Of a stretch of DNA of 16,240 bases, positions 15,595 to 16,240 are shown in pieces. The DNA is taken from contig ML976735.1 in the NCBI GenBank assembly GCA_010015655.1, positions 331,474-347,713 on the forward strand. The letters run 5' to 3'. Made by a program: the position numbers and the translations under genes. This DNA comes from Bimuria novae-zelandiae CBS 107.79. Lineage: Eukaryota; Ascomycota; Dothideomycetes; Pleosporales; Didymosphaeriaceae. The notes beneath the pieces were generated by a model. The model was not told the origin of the DNA. It saw nothing but the letters and a program-made list of their open reading frames with translations, and did no database searches. Position 1 is the first letter of the stretch. Each line of letters starts with the position of its first letter.

Positions 15595-15775
15595 TGTTCA
15601 ATCTATCGTTTGGATCCACTCAGACTTCTGTCGATTCGATATCTCTCACGACACCTCGATACCGACGTCCCTTCTGACTAGCTCACGCAGTCGAACCCCT
15701 CTCTTCTGGCTAAGTTGCTCTTGCCCGAGAACCAACCTAACGCCTCTAGGACTAGCTACCCTCGTGGTCTTAACA

Positions 15776-15780
15776 CTTCT
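15776..15780. repeat. Target-site duplication CTTCT, right copy (LTR A2)
   Basis: Exact copy of 15408-15412, immediately following the TTAACA terminus. Confidence 0.93.
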
Positions 15781-16240
15781 ACATAGACTTCGCTTCGATA
15801 AATTAGGTTTGTATATAAATCTGTTAATCCCTGGCCCTCTTTAACATAGAGAGAACAAATAAATATAGGATAGTAAGTTTTGTCAATATAGACGTTCCTA
15901 GGCCTTAGCATATATGTATAGCTTAACTTTGCATATCCGCAGCGTTCGCAGTATAACACCAATGCTAGTTATTATCTAACGCTAATGCTAGCGGTTAATC
16001 GTCTTACAATTATTATTGTCTAGTAAGTGCATAAATTTTCTTCCCTCTTATTGTATAGGTAACTTTTTAAATAGCCTTACTTTATAAGTATATGTCTAGT
16101 TACCCCATTATTCGGAACGCTCTAAAGAGTGTAAGATTTTACAGATCTATACGTAACCGGAGCAATTTTTAACTATGTCTAAATAGAGACTATGCTAGGA
16201 TTCGTTCATAGAGAGGCGCCAAGGACGCTTGCAGTAGCTT
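15781..16240. other. Right flank, unassigned
   Basis: Intermediate AT content with partial TpA enrichment; composition returns toward normal in the last ~60 bases. AATGCTAG is repeated at 15961-15968 and 15984-15991. No domain, tRNA or element terminus is recognisable. The minus-strand frame 15962-15756 has no recognisable product. This DNA was contiguous with 15181-15412 before LTR A2 inserted. Confidence 0.4.

Larger units (their letters stand above)
15413..15775 (+). mobile_element. Solo LTR A2, 363 bp, relative of A1 in opposite orientation
   Basis: It starts TGTTAAGA and ends TCTTAACA, an 8-bp perfect terminal inverted repeat, flanked by CTTCT on both sides. It shares with A1 an exact 19-base block (15598-15616) and an exact 16-base block (15722-15737), plus the E-box and a hairpin at the matching place, but large parts between have diverged, so the two are subfamily relatives. 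No internal domain is attached. Composition is normal. The frames that cross it (15405-15677 plus, 15398-15619 minus) are not genes. Confidence 0.92.

Noticed and set aside
646..15775. The inverted similarity at both ends as terminal inverted repeats of one giant DNA transposon
   Set aside because: Each copy has its own complete TG...CA boundaries and its own different 5-bp duplication (GTATA and CTTCT), so they are two independent solo LTR insertions.

Overview
This window is a transposable-element graveyard from a filamentous fungus, almost certainly an ascomycete with repeat-induced point mutation (RIP). Most of it is extremely AT-rich and full of TpA and in-frame TAA/TAG. The longest open frame is about 105 codons, and that one lies mostly inside a solo LTR. 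Even so, three multidomain LTR-retrotransposon polyproteins can be followed by eye once C-to-T and G-to-A changes are allowed for. I see no intact gene, tRNA, rRNA or CRISPR array. I do not assign a species.

Layout. 1-~153: a GC-normal edge with a perfect hairpin. ~154-4805, minus strand: a Ty1/copia element ('copia-2') with its 5' LTR terminus at 4805. It reads leftward through gag, protease, integrase and reverse transcriptase (RT), and is cut off before RNase H at ~154. A solo LTR (A1, 646-1040, TSD GTATA) splits its RT. 4806-8288 and 14421-~14692, plus strand: a Ty3/gypsy element with protease, RT, RNase H and integrase. A second copia element ('copia-1', 8289-14415) is nested inside its integrase gene. 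Copia-1 has two 386-bp LTRs, a TSD of CGTAC and a polypurine tract. A different solo LTR (B, 9174-9415, TSD TAATA) sits in the copia-1 gag. ~14693-15407 is unassigned DNA that changes from AT-rich to GC-normal. 15413-15775 is a solo LTR (A2, TSD CTTCT) related to A1 but in the opposite orientation. 15781-16240 is an unassigned right flank.

History (inference). Gypsy is the oldest layer here, because copia-1 is inserted in it; copia-2 abuts it at 4805/4806. These bodies were then heavily RIP-mutated: DSGAQ reads DLRV-stop, FYVDD reads FNINN, and a CCHC zinc knuckle reads YYYY. The three solo LTRs keep normal base composition and perfect target duplications, so they either arrived after RIP or were too short to be hit. 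A few islands inside the dead elements are also spared, notably the copia-1 protease, which keeps its DSG active site.

I found no convincing new biological system. The most useful observations are the dated nesting, the three unmutated solo LTRs, the paired A1/A2 LTRs with a hairpin kept at the same place in divergent sequence, and the spared islands.
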